The notes below the pieces were generated by a model, which did no database searches, was not told where the DNA came from, and worked only from the letters and a program-made list of their open reading frames with translations. A stretch of 64,000 nucleotides of DNA from the NCBI GenBank assembly GCA_037893225.1, contig JAZGUH010000765.1:186001-250000 (forward strand). Reading direction: 5' to 3'. The stretch comes from Hippasteria phrygiana (taxonomy: Eukaryota > Echinodermata > Asteroidea > Valvatida > Goniasteridae). Positions 9,790-22,359 of this stretch are shown in pieces. Position 1 is the first letter of the stretch. Each line of letters starts with the position of its first letter. The translations under genes and the position numbers were made by a program.

Positions 9790-11255
9790 TAAATGAAAAA
9801 AGCGGCATGGCTCAATGCAGGTCAGGGACAACAAAAGTAAACTAATTTACTCTTGTTCGCTTCAGTATGTTGTCCCAAACTAAACACTACAGGACTGAAA
9901 AACAAACACAAAAGAAGCAAGGGTAAAACGAGCAAGTCCCCATACTTCCATGATGTCAGTCAAACCGAGAGGACAGAATTGTATGTACAACTATTAGTTT
10001 GGGTTCAGGCGGAAGTCACGAAGTTGACGGAGGAACGTCGCCAGTAGCGTCCGGAATAAATCGATTAGAAGGAGAGTGCAGCAACCGATCTGTACGAGAA
10101 GGAAGATGGCGGAATGTGAGTGAGTGAAGATTACGGTGGTTGATAACAACGGAGATAAATAGGATGAAGGCTATTGCGATGTTCGTAAACAATGAAATAC
10201 GTTCTGCCATACGTTCTTATATTTGATAAGACACATGAATTGATGGTCACATTGTTTTTTTCTGATGTTACTGATACCGCTTTTAAGAAATCGATATTTT
10301 ACACAGCATCAAACATTCAGATCTCATATGTAAGTAAACCCATAAGCAAAAGTACAGAATATAGTGGCAGGAGTGGGATCAGAAGTCAAGATCAGATCTT
10401 TTAACTAATGTTTGTTCAAGATCATGCTAGGACTTCCGAGGGAGACTGGTGTCATGGACCATTTTGACATCCCTTATCTGACTGCAAGTAGGATGGACTA
10501 TCCACTTCAAAGCTCAAAACTATAACATTTATATTAATTAAATGCAATAACCGAAGAACATATTGATAGAATACTAAATGGCGCGGGAAAGTGGTGACGA
10601 AGATGCGCAGGACTGCTTGTCACGAGCAATAAATAAAAAAAGGACCATTAAAAATCCCTTTCTCAACAGGTGTCTCAAAAATCTTCCTTTCTTATGTACA
10701 AATATGGGATTTTCACAGTAGCTTCGCGCTAAATAAACTTTAGTAGCACTTAGATATGTCAACAATACACTGCCACAGTGGCATCAAATGAAAATATCTG
10801 TACTATACTAGATTCTGTCTGCATACCGTCTGACTGACAGCGTGTAGCCTATAAGATGCTTCGAGTGCAAGCGCATTCCTGGAACTATCTAAATAAACCG
10901 AATGCAATCGTATCAATCAATAGCTTGTCCAACTTAATCTCCAATTAAAATTAAAAAAATGGAACCATACTTCACTATGTCTTACAGCAAGCCTTTAAAT
11001 TATTTTAACGCCACATTAATGTACCTGTCCGCAAGTGATATTTCAGGACGGCACCAGCTTATCTCCCATCCATCAGTTTCTTCCCGGCAAGAAATGTTGG
11101 CGCCGTACTCGAAGTGACCCAAAAAAGAAAGACCGCCGCCGTTCCCCTGCATCACTTGGGTGATTGGTTTTATCCCGTGCATTATTTTTTCACCCGTTCG
11201 GAGTGAGCATTTTGTATCAGTGTTGACACGGTAATGTTGAGGAGGCTTGGGCTGG
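9790..11255. other. Intergenic, nothing recognised
   Basis: Short ORFs only; no repeat recognised. Confidence 0.45.
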
Positions 11256-11259
11256 TTGG

Positions 11260-11530
11260 CCCGCAACACCGCCCGGACGTGAAGCAATGTGGAGCGGGTA
11301 GATGATGTGACACCCCTCGCGCAGCTGCACATGCGAATTGGTCGATTTGGCGGGAATCAGCCGAGCCGACCTCGGTCCACACACACGGTAATTACTGGTT
11401 CGTTTGCTCTCCGTCGACTGCTAGAGATGATCGCTCGTCGCCAGGCGAGGCGCGAACACATAACGCGGCTAATTGCGGACCGGAACGGTTTGCACGCGTG
11501 CATACTATAAAGACCGACCGGAAAAAGTGC
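11260..11530. promoter_or_regulatory. CpG-rich candidate regulatory region
   Basis: Unlike its AT-rich surroundings, this stretch has many CpGs. It contains TTTGGCGGGAA (near 11345), which matches the E2F consensus, plus GTAATTAC and GCTAATTG homeodomain-type sites, a CAGCTG E box, and ACTATAAAG near 11504-11512 that could be a TATA box for plus-strand transcription. No first exon with a clear splice donor follows. The promoter or enhancer role is inference only. Confidence 0.25.
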
Positions 11531-11534
11531 AACT

Positions 11535-14500
11535 TTATTTGGAGAGTGGCTGACGGAGAACTCAATTTCTGTCACATCTCGTGTCTGTCCATGCCTCGAT
11601 CAAAAGGAGACATCGAACTGTCGCATCCAGCTGACATACCAACTATTCTTTTTCGCCAACTCCAAAACTCTGATTTCATGTCGGGCCGTGAAACGTAACG
11701 TACGTTTTTCTTGGAACGGCAAATCATTCTGGGTGGCACTTTTTAAAGATGAGTTTGAGGTTTCAATATTAAAACATGTTTTAATCTGAACATCATTGCT
11801 GATTTTGAAAAGTTTAATAATATTTGTAACTTGTGGTAACACGCTCTTTTCAGCTGGCACTGCAACAACACATGACAAACATTCTCCACAGGTTGCTTGG
11901 CAAACTTGCTACTCCTGGAAAGTTCAGTCGATCGGACTTGTTTCCCATTCCTTTTTCAAATTCGCGCCCGATAAAAAAAATCATTGTTATATTTTTACTT
12001 GAAATGTAAAAGCCATAGATAAATGTAAACTTTCAGCAGGTACCACATAATGCGCAAGCAGCATTAAGGAGATGGTTCAACCAACAGCCATTGGTTAACC
12101 AAAGGTTGTCTTCAAATGTTATAGAGAACGTGCACCCACGTATGTTGACGTGTATTGCGGGTGCATCAGTTTCACCACCTATGTAATAACATCCAAGCAC
12201 GAACGACTTTAAGCCCGGCTCCCTTCTCACTTTTGACAGTTTAGCATGAAGACAGTGCCATTGGTAACCAGCGTTAACACATCCTGTAGACTGGTTCCAT
12301 AAGGTGGAATAGACGTGGTTGACTAGCCAAGACAAGGCTAGGCCGTATTCGAATTACCTAGCCAAGTAAAGTCAGACACGGCCTTAGTCAAACAATCGTC
12401 AGCAACAGCTGATGCCCAAACTTGCTTTAGGCCGGTCCATATAACAGTCATTATATTGCCACAATGCTGTGAGGTGCGAAGTTCCACACTTTTTACAGCT
12501 GAACAGATCAAAAATGTATACATTGTAATCTGCAATGAACCATGAGGCAGGTGGTAAGACTTGCGTAACGCAAATTCCTTCGCTCAGTAATTTTAGAAAA
12601 AACAACACCCAGTCCCGAGGGGCGTTGGTGTAAATCATGGGCTTCTTTTGAAAGATCATTGAAATCGGAATCATTCTTTGTATAGCCCCAGGGCGCCAAA
12701 TACAAGCATTGTATTCCTTTCACTTTTTTCACTGCCATTGTCTGTGGGTTGGCAGACACCACGCTATTTGAAACGGGGCATGATGGAATGCATTTAAATA
12801 CTAACCTTTTATCATCAAGCACGCAGCTGTGTTACAGATGATAAGCGTATGAGCGAGATGCGTCCAATTATCATTCTTAAAAAAATGGCACATTAATAAA
12901 AAGAGAAACTTTGGTATTCCGTTGATCAGAATCCTCGGGCGCGTTTTTTCTGGTCGTAACCCGCAACATGTTTCGTTTGTTGGTCATTGGTTGAACGTTT
13001 TGGCGATTTCGGTTTTCGTGAGCAGCTATTGCCTTTGATCCTGCTCACGGTCATGACTCAGATATCGTTATGAACGCCAAAACACACCGCGGCCGTTTCG
13101 TTATGCAGAGGTTTTTTTCTCATTTTTGTGTATTTTTCAACAAGCCGAAAAGCACAAGAAATTTGCACAAGATAAACATTTACACATGGGTTAGAAATTG
13201 TTCGTGTGGGAGCGCCAAGGATTTAGTTATGTTTGTTAAAATATCTTCTCGGAAAACTACCCCATGGCCCTCACCCAATCGGTCTGAGATCATAAACAGA
13301 TCTTCCATCTCGTTCATCCCAACAGTAATAAACGATTCCCCCGAGATTCCGAAAAAACGGCTTCCTATCTACGTAAACAGCAGCCTTGCATACGCGCTTC
13401 GGGTGAACCAATAATTATTGGGTTTTTAAGTGGAATGTATAGGCTTAATGGGGTGAACGCAAAAATAGCATGCTTCACAGATTCACCGCGCAAGGTCCCC
13501 ACACCTCATGGGGCCTAATAGAAAGATTCACCCTTATTAGCCTGCTTCATTAGGCACGGTCGAGGGAAAATTGCTCGGTGTGTAAAGATCACTTCGGAGA
13601 AGAAAAAATCTGAAATTCGTCACTTCGTATGCGTGGGTGAGCGTTACACAACGCACGTTTATAAATCTGAGGCTTCGAGAGCAGAGGAGTTTTTTTGTGG
13701 TCTGCAGTATAGGAGTTTTGGAAGTCAAAATTGGTTAAAGGGCCTTCATCCATGGCATTTACAACACCCACAATTTGGTTGTTTTCTGTAGAATTCAAAA
13801 TGCAAGGTTGATAAAAATATGTTTCAGATGATAACAAATGTCAATCTGCATCATCTTGAAATCGCCCTCAGCCCAGGTTTCCCGTCTCCTACGTGTACTA
13901 CGGTGTATTCCGTCGACACATATGGGCTAATATTACCATGAAAACTATACATTAAATGGTATCATTAACTTATACAATCAACAAACAGGCCCACAATTGA
14001 TAAAAGAAAGTTCAATAAAAAAATCCACTAATGCAAATGAGCATCAACAAAAATCATCATATGAAAAAATACAGAAAAAGGCAAACATTGTTCGATGACT
14101 CATCCATGAGATAAAAGTATAAAATAAGAATTATTAAAAATAGAAGAATCATGTCTTCTGCTTTTCCGAATTTTCTCTGGTTGCCAACTTAATCCCTTCA
14201 TTACTTCCTGTGTTGGAAGGACACGTCCCGGCATTGTATTTGTTCGTTGTCACGAATTCTTGAAGCCCTACCCTTCCCCAGTGAACAAAAAGTCTCTATA
14301 CGGGGGATTTACCTTTCCACGTTACAGCAGGTGAACTTCACAATGCAGAATGCAAAGTTCAGAGACAGAAAGACGGTTTATTGCGACGGCCAGTGCACTT
14401 CCAAGTAAAAATAGACTTAGTATACAGCCGCCCTGCATGGAAGTGCTATGTAATTGAATAAGAAATAATAATTAAGTCACCTTGTAGAATTGAAGGGAAT

Positions 14501-15385
14501 AAATTACTTTAAGAAAACAAAAGATGCCACACAGTTCTTTTTATTGGTTTACAATGATGCTCAGGGATACTTAATAAACCGTATACAGCGATGACAATAG
14601 CACGACAGTTCTGCTTGTTTACATAAGCACCAAAGCTCGTGATTAATGCACCCTACGCCACCTCAGTGAAGATGATTGCTGCAACCATTGTTCGGAATTA
14701 TCGCCACATTGTTACAGCCAAAAATGTAGTGGCATTGGGTGCATTCAACCGTGCACCCGGATTCGTAATATAACCGTCAAACCAGCCAAGAGTTTGTAAT
14801 GCTATGCACGAAGCAGACGTCCTGATTCAGCGGTCAATTATATTTTTAAAAGCATTTTTTGTACGAAGCATTTGTGTAAACGTTTGTCATTTTGTACTTA
14901 AAAATGCACCGACAGTGACAAACAATGCTGTGTGTTATTAAATTTAAAAAGCTCGATATGTCATCCCACGACGAAATGATCTGAAAGAAATTAACATGCA
15001 TGTGCACATTTACGCAGTACGAATGTATATGATCATTGTGAAATGTATCTTAACTAAACCAAATGCAATTTATTGCCAAGCAGTACATTGGTCAAACCGT
15101 TTTGCAACGTGTCTTCGTGATCCAATTTGTGGAATGTGTCGGCAGGTATCGGATGTTCAATTTGGCAGACTGCACTCTAAACAATTGGCCCACATGCTCA
15201 AAGAACCGTCAACTAAAATATGAAACGTCAGGAAATTGAGTAGAATCATATTAGGAAGACCATATGAAGAAGATTTAAGATTTGAAGGTTTACATGGTAA
15301 AGATAGCAATAAGATTTGCGGTAGCATCATGTGGCAACTGTCTTTTGTGAGTTTGTAAGATTCTGAAAATAACCTGAGGACACTC
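11535..15385. other. Long intergenic stretch, nothing firm
   Basis: No coding domain found. A short inverted pair (AGGCCGTATTCGAATTA facing GTCAGACACGGCCTT, about 12342-12389) resembles MITE ends but no complete element was delimited. The 114-residue ORF at 13070-13414 has no recognisable domain. Confidence 0.4.
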
Positions 15386-15421
15386 GACGTTTCGGACAGT
15401 ATATGCTCTGCCCGTCGTTCG
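15386..15421 (-). other. Hammerhead-core-like motif, copy 2
   Basis: Minus strand: CGAACGAC, then GGGCAG AGCATATA CTGTCC (a six-pair stem with one G.U pair), then GAAACGTCGAG. The stem II and GAAAC parts are well preserved; the CTGATGA box is mutated at two or more positions. Confidence 0.4.
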
Positions 15422-18112
15422 GGAGATAAGCATTCCAGTACCACTGATTCTTAACGCAAATGAAAACGGCAAAACCTTATTTTAAAAGTATCCCCGTAAT
15501 GCGATTTCTAATGTAGCAGATTTCTGGGCCAGCGGCAACGAACCAAGATTTTGCCCCAGCCGCGAGCTCGAGATGCCCGGATCTTTTACCTCGCGTAACC
15601 ATAGTAACCGTCTCATTACATGCGATGCAAACTACTGATGTTGTCTGCATGACGAGTGTATGGCAGATGTTGCGATCGATGTGAACCTAAATGCCGTATT
15701 TGTCGACAGCTCGAGCCCACCTCGCAAGAAAATCTCCCCAGATCACACGCCGTCTATAGACACGACAGAAAACCGCGCAAAACTGGGAAAGTAAAAGTCA
15801 GGTATACCCATTATTTTCTCCATATCCATCACCGATTTCCCTAGTCATGATCTGATCTATTTTGTTTCGTAAGTAGCGTTAACTTCCGGTTCCGAAATAC
15901 ACGTACTCCATTCGTTTCCATTGCACTTTCCGGTTCAAATGACATCACACGTACGATGGGGACAGGCCATACCTTTGAACGAACGAGGGCGCTATAACAA
16001 CGCCATCTTTAGGGATACAAACGGAAGTGAATTCACAGTTATCGAAATACGTGTACATAGGCCCTAATTAATTACTAACTGAGTGTACCCCTATATTATG
16101 GTTGAGTTTCAGCGCCCGCGTTCGCTTAAAATTAAGGTATATTTACACATGTGTCTTGTTTAAGAAACTATGATCCCGGCTGAGTTGTTTTTTGTTTTTT
16201 GCAGTGTTGTTCTATACACGGGGGTCATCACCTTCTTCCAGGAAGCACAGCTAATCACCACATCAGGCGTGATGCGAGCATCATCCATGACCAATGTTGC
16301 TCATCACCTCTTAGTATAAAGCGTAGAAATAATGAATGTTATTGACACCTTCCTATTAGTGTTGGTATTTGCTATAGTTCATCATCGATGACTCCTACCC
16401 TTAATCATGCCACACCAACCTCTGATTGTCAGCACCTATGAAGCATCCTTTCCCTACCAGATAGCGTTAGGGTATTGGTCAATTGAAGAGAGAATATTAA
16501 GCCTGCGTAATTACCAAGCAGCCGCGAATTATTTTTACCCAGAACCGCCTTCACGCAAGAGAGAACTTTCATCAAGCCTTGGATAATTTTCGAGTCCAAA
16601 CCTTCGGCGGATCTGCGAACGGAACACCCATGCGGAGCGATATTCCAAGAGAGGTAGGTTGACACACTCGAAATTAGGGGGATTTCTTACGGCAAGCGGA
16701 AGCTATTCGACCGTGCATTTCTGTAATAAGCCTTGTGGTATAATGCAAGTTTATTCGCTTCGAAGGGGGAACGAGGGATGGTCTGCTATAGCTGGACTGA
16801 TCACGCTGGAATGGGTTCCAATTTGAATAAGCGGGTGAATAAAATCACACAGTGGATGCACATAGCTTGATGGTTAGTACCGGTATGTAAAGTGCTCCAG
16901 GGCTGTAGGTAATGGAAGCTTAAGAAGAATCAGTATTGAAGCTGGGGGAATTGGTGATACATGTACATGTACTTACAAAATCTTGTAATCCGCTCGATGT
17001 TGACAGTGTATACCAAACCAATAGAGAAACTTAAGCGTTGCATCTGGTTTGTCTGCAGTTTTGAATTAACTTGTACAGATTTCTTCAGCCTCTTCTCGAA
17101 TACTAGTAAGACGCACAGATTCTTGAGAAATCCTTTCATCTGCATGGCAGGTATTAAAAGAAATTATCTCAGAAAATGATGATCCAAATAATCTCTCAAA
17201 TCTCTCATCAGTTTGCTGTTTATATCAATATTTCACTCCAGGGGTGAATATTCCCTTTCAGTATTAAAACCGAATATTTACGCCTTGTGCCTTTGCCGTG
17301 GAATCAACTTGCGTCAAGCCCTTTTGGGAGATCCGGCTCGCGACCTTTATCCATCTGAAATCAGAGATTCCTTCATACCCATCAGCCACAATGCATTATT
17401 AATCAATAGGATAAGGCCTATACCCATTTGCTTGTGTTTTATCAAAATGAAATCGCTGTAAGGGGAACAGGCGCACCACCCAATCTTCGTACTCGTAGTC
17501 AGAACTCTATATCATTCAGCTATTAACACAGATCACCATTCGACTGCTTTTCATGGTAATGGTTCATTAGTGCGGCCGGTAAAACATCTTTTAATTTCAT
17601 ATGGTATACATTTTTTTCCTCTTCTTGGTAAATTAGAGTGTTGTTTACAAGTATGATACATATTACAAAAGATAATAATAACAAAGAAGAAAATCGAGCC
17701 AAGAACAGGACAAGACCTAAAAAGCACAAGTTTGTGTAAGGCACGCTATGCATAAAACACACAACAAATGCAAACACAAGCAAACATTTAGAAACATAAG
17801 GTATGCAATATATGTATACAAATTATAAATAAGAAATGGAATATGTAGTATACAATCAGGGCAATGAAGACGGAAAATGGACATGAGGTATGTTAAACAG
17901 GATGGGATAATATATAAATTTAAGCTATAAATATCATTAGGCCTATAGTTTACCGAACTTCCCCGTGATTGACTATACACGTTTATCCGTCTGAAATCAG
18001 AGATCATTTTATACCTTAGGCTTATACCCTTTCGATTTCTTGGTCGAAATGAAGGCGCAAAGATGGGAACAAAAGTCAACAAGCGCGCTAACCCGCAGAC
18101 ATCAGCACATTC
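15422..18112. other. Intergenic, nothing recognised
   Basis: No domain-bearing ORF and no delimited repeat. Confidence 0.4.
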
Positions 18113-18148
18113 CCGATGACGGTATAAGGTTATTCTGACAGAAACGTC
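18113..18148 (+). other. Hammerhead-core-like motif, copy 3
   Basis: CCGATGACGG is followed by GAAACGTCGG 22 bases later, preserving box order and spacing. The first box differs from CTGATGA by one base. The stem II region is poorly paired. Confidence 0.3.
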
Positions 18149-19260
18149 GGTTAGTACCAGCGCGTTCTTCTGAACTATACTACTTTCCTCTGTGTTAGTT
18201 ATTCCATAAACGAAACTTCATTTAGTCTAATTTTCTTCCCAAATTCCGGAATCGTATTTAACATCCCAATCCTTACCGTAATCTTAACGCTAACCAGCAA
18301 CAACCATGAACTTGCCAAATATTAATTCTTATCCACCCGGCCGCATCCTATTCATTGCTTTTAAATAGGCCTATTAAGTCACATATACGACTACCTAAAG
18401 TGCCGAAGGAGTCAGAATTCAATAAAAACAACACTAAAAAGGTGAGGCCGATAAACAAGACATAATATATCACTCCACTGAAAATATTATAGCCTTTTTC
18501 TGAAGCACATTACAGGGAGAGAGAGTAGGCTAGGTATCATGAAGATGTTGACAGGAAAGTACAGGTAGTTTTCTCTGCAACTCTGCGAATATTTTTCTGA
18601 CACTGAGATCACGGGGAAGTGTAGTAAACTATAATAATATTATCTTACAGCCGGCATGAAACATATCCTGTTTTATTCAGTTACGAAATTGGATTCTCTT
18701 CCATATACTGCAATTGAATCTCTAAGCCAGTATCGAAATACGGGCAGACGAAGAACATAACTTCTTAAATTGCCTTCTGTCGGGCGGTAACAATCTGTCT
18801 TTATATTTGCACGCGGTAGCTGATATGCTATATCGCAATACCCCCCTTGTTTATTTCACGCCAAGAAATCAATGCTACTCGGTAATAGTTTTTTCAGTTA
18901 TGACATTTCGTATAATGTTACAGACATTGCCACTTATTTCGTTTGCGGTGCAAGATCAGATTGGAGAAAGGGTGATGCTCGAGGTATATCATATTGTGAT
19001 GAAACTGACCTGCATGTACACGGTGGGGGTTTACTTAGCTGGCGTTAAGTGCGTGCATGCTCTCAAAGATTTTTCGATGGGGAAGAAAGCACCGGTGTCA
19101 ACATTTCAAGAAATTGATTCCCAAAAACGAGAAAAATTAACATAACCAATGACATGATTATGGAGCGGGGAGATCAAAGGGTCAGAGCTTGTGCCATTGC
19201 CGAACTGTGTGTCCCCGGATTCCCACTCCACTCAGAATTTAGAAGAAAAAAAACATTTGT
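18149..19260. other. Intergenic, nothing recognised
   Basis: A 112-residue plus-strand ORF (18807-19145) shows no recognisable domain. No repeats were recognised. Confidence 0.4.
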
Positions 19261-19262
19261 TA

Positions 19263-19618
19263 CACTGTACACAATAATTCCGTTATTTTACGGAGAAAGT
19301 GCCGGCAGCAAAATTACCGGAACTTTTTTCCTGTTCCGTAATTTTCCAAAAAATAATTACATAAAAATACGGATTTTGAAAAAAATTCGTAAATATATAT
19401 CCATTAATATAAGGATTTTTTTTTTTACCAATCTGTATTTTTACGGATTTCTGTTTGCGGATTTTTTCCGAAATCCGTATTTTTACGGAATTCATTTTTG
19501 GACAATTCCGTTAAATTACAATGTTTTTCCGTAAAAAAGTTTCCGTAAAATTACGGAACAGAAATGTTTTGCTGCCAGCACTTTTTCTGTAAAATGACGG
19601 AATTTCAATTTTACAGTG
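19263..19618. mobile_element. Fold-back MITE with TA target
   Basis: Ends CACTGTACACAATAATTCCG and, in reverse complement, CACTGTAAAATTGAAATTCC begin long inverted arms sharing AAGTGCYGGCAGCAAAA. TA flanks both sides (19261-19262 and 19619-19620). The middle is built from repeated CCGTAATTTTACGG-type words that are themselves palindromic. It has no transposase and would depend on a Tc1/mariner-type enzyme. Confidence 0.87.
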
Positions 19619-19620
19619 TA

Positions 19621-20166
19621 TTTTTTTAATCACGCAAAGGTTTATTAACGGTGTACCTCGAGGACTTCCCATTGTCTTTCTGATTGCTTCTTTTGTTTGC
19701 ACTTTTGAACTTTTTTTGCAACCTGAATTGTTTTTGTGCTTATTTCGAACAGAGGACAGATTTCGAACCGAGGACGTTTTGTTCTCTCATGCAATTCGTT
19801 TGTTTCCCATCCTCTGCATAACAATAACCGTATGAGCACAACCGTTTCAGTATGACTTAATAACTGATTAGTACAACAAATGTAAATAAATGCTTTGGAT
19901 TTTCCTGAGGTTTTAAAAAAGTGGAAAAAAAGTGGAGTTGACTATTCTGTAGGATTGATTGTACGTAGTAATGCAACAAAGCATAACGAAGGACATGCTA
20001 TTGAAAATGATGGGCGATTGACATTTAAGAAGTCGTTAGACATCATCAATAATCAATATATAGGTGAATCCACATAAACAAAATATGGAAAATGGGAATT
20101 TTAGGAAGATACCGGGGTCCGCGGATGTTTGAACAACGTGCCCGCTACGTGAGCGAAGCTCAAATG
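19621..20166. other. Intergenic, nothing recognised
   Basis: No repeat or domain recognised. Confidence 0.4.
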
Positions 20167-20168
20167 TA

Positions 20169-20636
20169 CGGAGCTCTAGAAGTGCCATCCGACTTGTCGA
20201 GATCCTGACATATTTTATCTCGGGATGTCGACATATTACAGGCAAGATGACGACATCCTTAGATAATTTATCACGGAATGACGACATCCTGAAAGTAGGA
20301 TGACGACATCCCCAGATAATTTATTGTGGGATGACGACATTCTGATTGACAGAAGTTGACATCATTCTTTCTTTCAAAAAATATATGAAAGCTTACACGA
20401 TACTTTGCACGATAATGTCCGGAACTAATATATTATCTCAGGATGTCATCATCCCACTTTCAGGATGTCGTCATCCCTTGATAAATAATTTTGGGATGTC
20501 GTCATCATACTTTCAGGATGTTGTCATCCCGTGATAAATTATCAGAGGATGTCGTCATCTTGCCTGTAATATGTCGTCATTCTGAGATAAAATATGTCAG
20601 GATCTCGACAAGTCGGATGGCACTTCCAGAGCTCCG
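20169..20636. mobile_element. Fold-back MITE with inverted 14-bp repeat arrays
   Basis: Inverted ends CGGAGCTCTAGAAGTGCC / CGGAGCTCTGGAAGTGCC are bordered by TA. The left arm carries about four copies of GATGACGACATCC and the right arm about six copies of the reverse orientation GGATGTCGTCATCC, spaced by about 17-30 bases with TAGATAATTTAT-type linkers. The centre (about 20335-20435) is unique. There is no ORF. Confidence 0.85.
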
Positions 20637-20639
20637 TAC

Positions 20640-21732
20640 TAATGCAATCATTTTCTCCCTTAACCATTTCCTCTGAGATGTTAGTGGAGCTGACAGGTTA
20701 CATGTCTGTCACTAACCAATGACAATCAACGCAAGGCTATAAAGTAACAAATACACTACGCACACAAAAACCACCTGCACTATTCTTGTCATGCGTAAAA
20801 TGTATCTGCAGTAATGTAGGCTTACAAGCATTCCTCTTTGTCAACAAGGACAAAGCGCGGCGGTGTGTCAGGCGGTTAGACGAGAAAAGAGGATGGGTGA
20901 AATAAGAAACAGAGAGAGGGAACAAGTGCCAAGTGGTCTTCGTCAATCCCCAAGGAACAGGCGAATCTTCATTTCCTGTGCACATGTCTTCAATTTCACG
21001 GTAATTACCGTCCGCTTGGACTCAGTGAAAGTTCGGAATTGCTTTAGACAATGCTCATCCCACACAATCGTGGAAAACGTGGGGGAAAATGCGATCTGCC
21101 GGCAATTGTAAAGAGTGAATTTGAGTCGCCTGCGTATTGAAACGAGCAATGTCATTGTGATTCCGTAATGAGATATTAATCAAGGTGTGATATCGCCTCC
21201 GGCTTATGAATGCAGTACTGGAAAAGATACAAAAAAGCATTGCGTCCTCTTGTCAAGGGGAAATTGAATGCCTGTGGCCCCTATATGTATGTTGATGACG
21301 TTAACACTTGTCCTCTGTAAAATTAAAATATAAACAAAAGAACAAACTGTGCATTATACGGTGGTATCTGTTCTTTCATCAAATGGTCGATCTGAGCTCC
21401 CATATTAACCTCGAATATTTGAATCATTCTCATACAGAATAGGAATCATCCATAGATATTGAGTGTGTGGCCACGATCTGACGACATCAATAAAGTTTGT
21501 TTTGGGGATAGAATTCCGAAAAACTGGATTTTTGTTTGTCCATTTTTACTGCAGAGTTTCAAATTCTTCTTTTAGTCAGCATAGGACGTTTCCATATAAA
21601 AGGTCGTTTCTGTTCACGGGAAATCATATCATCGCGTTGGGGAGCGTTATGCCCCTTTATACTCCCTATAGCTTCGTCTCGTAAAACTACGCATTTTCTG
21701 CCCGTTTTCATTTCACATCAAATTACATTGAT
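20640..21732. other. Intergenic, nothing recognised
   Basis: Short ORFs on both strands, no domain. Confidence 0.4.
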
Positions 21733-21736
21733 TTAA

Positions 21737-21949
21737 CCCCTTGAGTACGTGTTTTTTTACGGGAGACGTCGAGGTGTCGCAGCGGCTCTGGCAGCCAATC
21801 GAAACGGCCACAATGTGTTTGTGCAGTCAAGCGTAACATACACAATAATCTAACAATGGATTGAAACTGCACAAACAGCGGCAAATGGCGTCATCCGGCC
21901 TGGTGCCACTATTTTTTGCGCCATATGCGTCTTCCGTACGCAAAGGGTT
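21737..21949. mobile_element. piggyBac-type MITE with TTAA target
   Basis: The 213-bp element is bordered by TTAA (21733-21736 and 21950-21953), the strict target of piggyBac transposases. Ends are CCCCTTGAGTACG and, in reverse complement, AACCCTTTGCGTACGG. A sub-terminal inverted pair TGTTTGTGCAGT / ACTGCACAAACA flanks the centre. No transposase. Confidence 0.8.
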
Positions 21950-22169
21950 TTAACGAGGTTCAAGGCTTAGCATAGGATTGTTCCGCAGAAACACTGCTAT
22001 GATATAGGCCCTAGATAAAGTAAGGCCCACGCATGGTTCCGCGGCCACCCATAATCCTTCCAAAACAAATTTACTTTCCAAATTACTGTTTTTCTGATCG
22101 CTTGATTCTCCCTAGATTCATGAGAATTTCCAAGTTCTGAAACTAAAATTTCCAAGTTCTAAAACTATA

Positions 22170-22357
22170 CACTCTAAAAACTGTGTTGAGCAATTATACA
22201 CAATCTTGCTATCAGTCTGTAAACATGTTTAAGAAGCTAAACATTACGTGTCCAATTCCTAAACATCAATGTTCAATGGCTAAACACCACCCGTCAATAC
22301 GCTAAACATTGTTTAGTACGTAAACATGTTTACAAACTAAACAATGTTTTTAAAGTG
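22170..22357. mobile_element. Short MITE with TA target and internal tandem words
   Basis: Ends CACTCTAAAAACTGTGTT and, reversed, CACTTTAAAAACATTGTT are flanked by TA (22168-22169 and 22358-22359). The interior repeats TAAACAT words about every 28 bases, some forming TAAACATGTTTA palindromes. No ORF. Confidence 0.8.
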
Positions 22358-22359
22358 TA

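Noticed and set aside
12033..12335. 100-residue minus-strand ORF rich in Cys and Trp
   Set aside because: No known cysteine pattern and no splice or promoter context; likely chance.
13070..13414. 114-residue plus-strand ORF
   Set aside because: No domain, no splice sites, no coding bias visible.
20169..20636. CRISPR-like or operator array from repeated GATGACGACATCC
   Set aside because: The copies are mirror-arranged on two arms of an inverted repeat with TA borders, which fits a fold-back transposon.
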